From Caryophanales bacterium UBA1719 (GTDB taxonomy: Bacteria > Bacillota_I > Bacilli_A > RFN20 > CAG-826), in the NCBI GenBank assembly GCA_002317145.1, contig DCIT01000052.1, positions 1 to 9,964 on the forward strand: DNA of 9,964 bases, given 5' to 3'. How positions within the stretch are numbered: position 1 is the first letter of the stretch; every line of letters starts with the position of its first letter. Below the pieces are notes generated by a model. The model was not told the DNA's origin, did not search any database, and saw only the letters and a list, made by a program, of their open reading frames with translations. This document shows, in pieces, positions 6,635-9,964 of this stretch. Made by a program: the position numbers and the translations under genes.

Positions 6635-8002
6635 GAAAGAAAATATACGAAAAGTCTCGAAAAATGGTATAAAAACCCTGATAGAAAACCTCTTTTATTG
6701 TTAGGAGCGCGTCAAGTTGGTAAAACTTATTTAGTAAAAGAATTGTTTGCTGAGAAATATTTTAAAAACAAGTACCTAAGAATTGATTGCTCTGATGAGC
6801 CAGAATTTGTTAAGTTTGTTGAGGAAAACGATAATTTAAATAAAGTGATTGAATATATTTCTGTCCATTATGATTTTACGTTAGATAAAAATCATTTGTT
6901 ATTTATAGATGAAGCTCAAGAATGTCTTCCTATCATTAAGATGATGAAGCATTTTTGTGAGAATAGAAGGGATATTCCTTTAATTGTTTCTGGATCATTA
7001 GTAAGAATAAAAATTAATAGACAAACGCATAAAAGAGGTGGATATGCTGATAAATCATTTTTATTCCCGGTTGGTAGGATTAATCAATTAATAATTTATC
7101 CTTTAACTTTTGATGAATTTTTGATGAATTATAAAAATAATTTATATAAATATTTGTTAAATCACTTTAATAAAAAAATTGAAATTGAACCTACAATGCA
7201 TAAAGAATTGTTATCGATTTTTAATGATTATCTTTTTGTCGGCGGAATGCCTGAAGTAGTAAATACATTTATTTTAAATAAAAGCAAACCAAATATATAT
7301 CAAATAATTAGTGAAAAAATCGAAGAAATATATTCTGATTATTTAAGCGATATGGATTTGTATCAAGTCTCAAAAGAATCGATTATCAAAAGTAGATTGG
7401 TATATAAAAATATATATACTCAACTTAATAAAGAAAACAAAAATTTTAAATTTTCAGATATAAACAAAAATTATAAAAATCGTGATTTAGAAACTCCGAT
7501 TGAATGGTTAATCGTCGCCAATATCATTAATAAGTCTTATTTATTGAAAGAAAAAGTTTCTTTGCCGTTAATTTCAAATGAATCTTCATTATATAGACTT
7601 TATTTATCAGATATGGGTTTATTCACATATCAAAGTGGGTTGAATGCTAAAAATTTTGTATCGAATAAAGATTATGTTTTATCAGGTATATATTTCGAAA
7701 ATTATATTTCAATCGAATTAACTTCAAGAGGAATCGAATTATTTTATTGGAAAGGAAAAAGAAATAGTGAATTTGAATTTTTGCTTGATGTTAATGGAAG
7801 AGTTATTCCTATTGATGCAAAAAAAACAAAAGGTTCTATTAATTCGATTAACGAATTTAGAAATCATAATAAAAAAGATATAGTAATTAAAGTTTCCTCT
7901 AATAATTATGGATATTCTGAAAACACTAAAATATTAACAATACCTTATTATTATTTTTCTTTATTTTTAAACGATATTATAGATAAACAATTACTTATTT
8001 AA
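6632..8002 (+). CDS. AAA ATPase with C-terminal DUF4143 (PD-(D/E)XK-like) domain
   Basis: A 456-residue cytoplasmic protein of the AAA_14/DUF4143 type. Walker A is GARQVGKT (25-32) with Lys31 and Thr32. Walker B is LLFIDE (89-94). A sensor-like VSGS is at 119-122, and VGRINQLIIYPLTFDEFL (147-164) is the family's usual post-ATPase stretch. The C-terminal domain has LYLSDMGLF (323-331), FENYISIEL (355-363) and a nuclease-like core with Glu356, Glu382 in SEFEFLL, and Asp395/Lys397 in PIDAK. Relatives usually read EVDF and PIEVK there. The family's role is not established; nucleic-acid work or defence-like functions are suggested only by fold. AAGG 8 bases before the ATG lies in the third repeat copy. 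Codon use differs from its neighbours, with roughly a dozen TTG Leu codons, hinting at transfer. Its 3' end overlaps convergent uxaC by 12 bp. Confidence 0.92.
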   Translation: MERKYTKSLEKWYKNPDRKPLLLLGARQVGKTYLVKELFAEKYFKNKYLRIDCSDEPEFVKFVEENDNLNKVIEYISVHYDFTLDKNHLLFIDEAQECLPIIKMMKHFCENRRDIPLIVSGSLVRIKINRQTHKRGGYADKSFLFPVGRINQLIIYPLTFDEFLMNYKNNLYKYLLNHFNKKIEIEPTMHKELLSIFNDYLFVGGMPEVVNTFILNKSKPNIYQIISEKIEEIYSDYLSDMDLYQVSKESIIKSRLVYKNIYTQLNKENKNFKFSDINKNYKNRDLETPIEWLIVANIINKSYLLKEKVSLPLISNESSLYRLYLSDMGLFTYQSGLNAKNFVSNKDYVLSGIYFENYISIELTSRGIELFYWKGKRNSEFEFLLDVNGRVIPIDAKKTKGSINSINEFRNHNKKDIVIKVSSNNYGYSENTKILTIPYYYFSLFLNDIIDKQLLI

Positions 8003-9373
8003 TCCAAAGTATTTAACAGCGTTGTTATAAGAAATATCTTGAACGACTTTACCAACACTAGAAATGTTTTGAGTCATTTCTCCATTAATAATCGCGTTAC
8101 CTAAGAAGTTACATAAGATTCTTCTAAAGTAGTGATGTCTAGGATAAGATAAGAAGCTTCTAGAATCAGTTAACATTCCAATGAATATTCCGATATGTCC
8201 TAGAGATGTCATATCTTTTAAATGTTTCTCCATTCCTTCTTTATTATCAAGGAACCACCAAGCTGGACCATATTGAATCTTTCCATGATATTTACCATCT
8301 TGGAAGCAATTCATTAAAGCCATGATTTCTAAGTTAGCATTAGGATTTAAATTAAATAAAATCATTGGAGGTAATTTATTTTCAACATCTAATTTATCCA
8401 TTAATCTAGATAGATTATAAATAGATGTATTCTCAGCAATAGAATCATAACCCGTATCTAATCCAAGTTTATTAAACATCTTAGTAGAGTTATTTCTCAT
8501 CGCTCCATAATGGAGTTCACTTCTAATGTTATATTTGCTATACATTTTAAGTAAAGCATAAACCATATAACCTTTATATTGTTTAGATTCTTCTACTGAG
8601 ATTGTTTTATTGCTTAATCTCTTTTTAAAGAGTTTAGCTGCCGTCTCTTTACTTGTAACAGGATAGACATTTTCTACTCCCATATCGCTTGCGACACATC
8701 CAACTTTAATAAACTCTTTTAATCTCTTCTCTAAAGCATTTAATAAATCATCTAAAGAATTTATTTTTCCTAATTTAGCTAAATAATCTTTAAATGCTTT
8801 AGCTTCGATATTTAAGAACTTATCAGTTCTAAAAGCAGGATAAACTTTAAAGTCTTTATATTTTTTATTTATCTTAGTAAAGATAGATAAATCATCAAAA
8901 GCTTCATTAGTAGTAAAGATATATTTAACTTTGCTTTTTTTGATAAATGAAGTTCTTGTTAATTTATGTTTCGCTAGATAAGAATTGCAGTAATTCCAAA
9001 TCTTTAAAGCATTATCTTTGTTGATTTCAATATCGCAGTTAAAGTATTCTTTTAACTCTAGTTGAGACCAATGGGATAATGGATTTAAGTAAGCTTTGCC
9101 TAAAGCTTCACAATAAGCAATAAACTTATCTTTAGGAGAGGCTTTACCGGTTATTAATTCTTCATCAATACCATAGTTACGCATTAATCTCCATTTATAG
9201 TGATCTCCACTTAACCATATTTCATAGATATTCTTATAGGCTTTATCTTCTAAGATTTCTTTCTCAGATAGATGACAGTGATAGTCTATGATAGGCATGT
9301 TTTGAGCATATTTAAAATATAGCTCTTGACTTACTTTATTATTAAGTAAGAAATTTTTATTTATATAACTCAT
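7991..9373 (-). CDS. uxaC: Uronate isomerase (glucuronate/galacturonate isomerase)
   Basis: A 460-residue enzyme, about the normal size, converting D-glucuronate to D-fructuronate and D-galacturonate to D-tagaturonate in the cytoplasm. It belongs to the amidohydrolase superfamily. Conserved blocks are clear: DYHCHLS with His32 and His34, WLSGDHYKWRLMR (53-65), FRTDK with Arg182, and ELHYGAMRNNSTKMF (286-300) with His288. YGPAWWF (368-374) and LTDSRSFLSYPRHHYFRRIL (401-420) with Asp403 and Arg405 follow. The block usually read as TDDP...DDL is TNEAFDDL here (155-162), a local divergence outside the metal residues. The gene is divergent from the epimerase at 9421 and convergent with the ATPase, whose last 12 bp it overlaps. 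The only Shine-Dalgarno-like element, AGGT, lies just 2 bases before the ATG, while a TATAAT ends 8 bases upstream, so the message may be leaderless. The product feeds the uxuA branch at the left of the window. Confidence 0.96.
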   Translation of the reverse strand: MSYINKNFLLNNKVSQELYFKYAQNMPIIDYHCHLSEKEILEDKAYKNIYEIWLSGDHYKWRLMRNYGIDEELITGKASPKDKFIAYCEALGKAYLNPLSHWSQLELKEYFNCDIEINKDNALKIWNYCNSYLAKHKLTRTSFIKKSKVKYIFTTNEAFDDLSIFTKINKKYKDFKVYPAFRTDKFLNIEAKAFKDYLAKLGKINSLDDLLNALEKRLKEFIKVGCVASDMGVENVYPVTSKETAAKLFKKRLSNKTISVEESKQYKGYMVYALLKMYSKYNIRSELHYGAMRNNSTKMFNKLGLDTGYDSIAENTSIYNLSRLMDKLDVENKLPPMILFNLNPNANLEIMALMNCFQDGKYHGKIQYGPAWWFLDNKEGMEKHLKDMTSLGHIGIFIGMLTDSRSFLSYPRHHYFRRILCNFLGNAIINGEMTQNISSVGKVVQDISYNNAVKYFGLNK

Positions 9374-9420
9374 ATACCTATATTATATATAGTTTATTTT
9401 TTTGGTATAATAAAAAAGAT
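9374..9420. promoter_or_regulatory. Divergent promoter region between uxaC and the right-hand epimerase
   Basis: This 47-bp gap has a perfect TATAAT on each strand: plus 9406-9411, preceded by TG and one base (extended -10), and minus 9387-9382. Each ends only 8-9 bases before its gene's ATG, so start sites would fall at or within a few bases of the start codons. The arms TATACC (9373-9378) and GGTATA (9404-9409) form a 6-bp inverted repeat, a possible operator. No clear -35 is present on either strand. The promoter assignment is by consensus only. Confidence 0.5.
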
Positions 9421-9964
9421 ATGGAAAAAGGAAAAATAACTGTAAGATTATGCGCTCCAACAGATGAAGTCGCAGATTCTTTTTTTGCAGCTGTAGCAAT
9501 ATTAAAACAGCAAGGTATTGATTTAGTAGAACTAAGAGGAATACTAAATACTAATATCATTAAATTAAGTAATGTTGAATGTCATCGCTGCTTAAATCTA
9601 CTTGGATTTAATCGCATTGATGTATGGGCGATTTCTTCTCCAATTGGTAAAACTGATCCAGATATTCCTGATGAAGAATTTATGGATCAAGTTAATAACG
9701 CAATTAGAGTTGCGCATAATTTCCGCACTAAATTAATTAGAATATTCTCTTTCTTTAATGCTTATGATAAAAGAGATGAAGTCATTAGAAAACTAAGAAT
9801 GTGCGTGGAAGCATGTAAAAAAGAAAATATTAAATGTTCATTAGAGAATGAAAAAGGAAGTTATGCTGATACACCTGAAAGAGTAATAGATTTATTAGAT
9901 AACGTTAAAGGATTATTGTTTAACTATGATGCCTCTAACTTTGAACAAACTGGTGTGGATTCAA
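9421..9964 (+). CDS. Sugar isomerase/epimerase-like TIM-barrel protein, N-terminal part (3' end outside window)
   Basis: An uninterrupted frame of 181 codons runs from the ATG at 9421 off the right edge. The translation is a xylose-isomerase-like TIM barrel. Early strands ITVRLCAP (6-13) and DLVELRG (34-40) are followed by RIDVWAIS (65-72) and KLIRIFSFF (104-112). Then come IKCSLENEKG (137-146), with Glu142 as probable metal ligand, and LLFNYDASNF (165-174), with Asp170 as the next ligand. Unlike the epimerase at 4290, the Asp position is conserved, so the two are distinct family members. Members isomerise or epimerise sugars or sugar acids; the substrate is not readable. Divergence from uxaC across a shared 47-bp promoter region ties it to uronate use. 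The start is the first ATG after in-frame upstream sequence without a good start. Only a weak AAAAAAG lies before it, and a TATAAT ends 9 bases upstream, so leaderless initiation is possible. Confidence 0.87.
   Translation, partial: MEKGKITVRLCAPTDEVADSFFAAVAILKQQGIDLVELRGILNTNIIKLSNVECHRCLNLLGFNRIDVWAISSPIGKTDPDIPDEEFMDQVNNAIRVAHNFRTKLIRIFSFFNAYDKRDEVIRKLRMCVEACKKENIKCSLENEKGSYADTPERVIDLLDNVKGLLFNYDASNFEQTGVDS

Noticed and set aside
6564..6704. 46-codon frame starting in repeat copy 1
   Set aside because: It has a good SD-ATG, but its length is explained by the repeats and by out-of-frame reading of the ATPase; the peptide shows no signal or domain, so it is kept only as part of the repeat finding.
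8021..8031. Fourth repeat copy (GTTGTTATAAG) near the ATPase 3' end
   Set aside because: The resemblance is short, lacks the right arm and ATG, and lies in conserved uxaC coding sequence.
9378..9560. 60-residue minus-strand frame over the uxaC-epimerase gap
   Set aside because: It is antisense to the clear start of the right-hand epimerase and covers the promoter gap; no domain is visible.

Overview
The window is AT-rich and densely coded. Leucine is mostly TTA, lysine mostly AAA, every start is ATG and all eight visible stops are TAA. Together with the gene content (hyaluronate-lyase-type lipoprotein, hexuronate catabolism, GPH sugar symporter) this suggests an uncultured, host-associated low-GC Bacillota or Mollicutes-like bacterium that lives on host or dietary uronic-acid polysaccharides. 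The taxonomic call is an inference from composition and gene content. Tryptophan is written TGG and no gene is seen to need in-frame TGA, but no gene ends in TGA either, so the window does not settle the genetic code.

Region 1 (1-6499, + strand) is one tight operon that enters from the left. It holds the C-terminal end of mannonate dehydratase (uxuA), an unrecognised single-pass membrane protein with six extracytoplasmic cysteines, a PL8-family polysaccharide lyase lipoprotein, a D-2-hydroxyacid dehydrogenase family protein, a TIM-barrel sugar isomerase/epimerase and a GPH-type sugar:cation symporter. Intergenic gaps are 2, 2, 15, 1 and 2 bases, so co-transcription and translational coupling are very likely.

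Region 2 (6500-8002, + strand) looks like an independent unit. A 132-bp gap carries three direct repeats of 34-bp period, each holding a Shine-Dalgarno-like AAGG, an inverted repeat and an ATG. The third copy supplies the start of an AAA ATPase of the DUF4143 type. This gene uses TTG leucine codons far more than its neighbours and overlaps the convergent uxaC by 12 bp at the 3' ends, as though it had been placed inside a uronate locus.

Region 3 (7991-9964) holds uronate isomerase (uxaC, - strand). A 47-bp divergent promoter region separates it from a second TIM-barrel sugar isomerase/epimerase (+ strand) that starts at 9421 and runs off the right edge.

Proposed working: the lyase cleaves a hyaluronan- or chondroitin-like polymer at the cell surface and the GPH symporter imports sugars or oligosaccharides. 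UxaC (hexuronate to fructuronate/tagaturonate) and UxuA (mannonate to 2-keto-3-deoxygluconate) then act in the cytoplasm. The step between UxaC and UxuA (fructuronate reductase, UxuB), an unsaturated glucuronyl hydrolase and KDG kinase/aldolase are not in the window. The most unusual feature is the palindromic repeat array in front of the ATPase, where one copy shows a compensated base-pair change.
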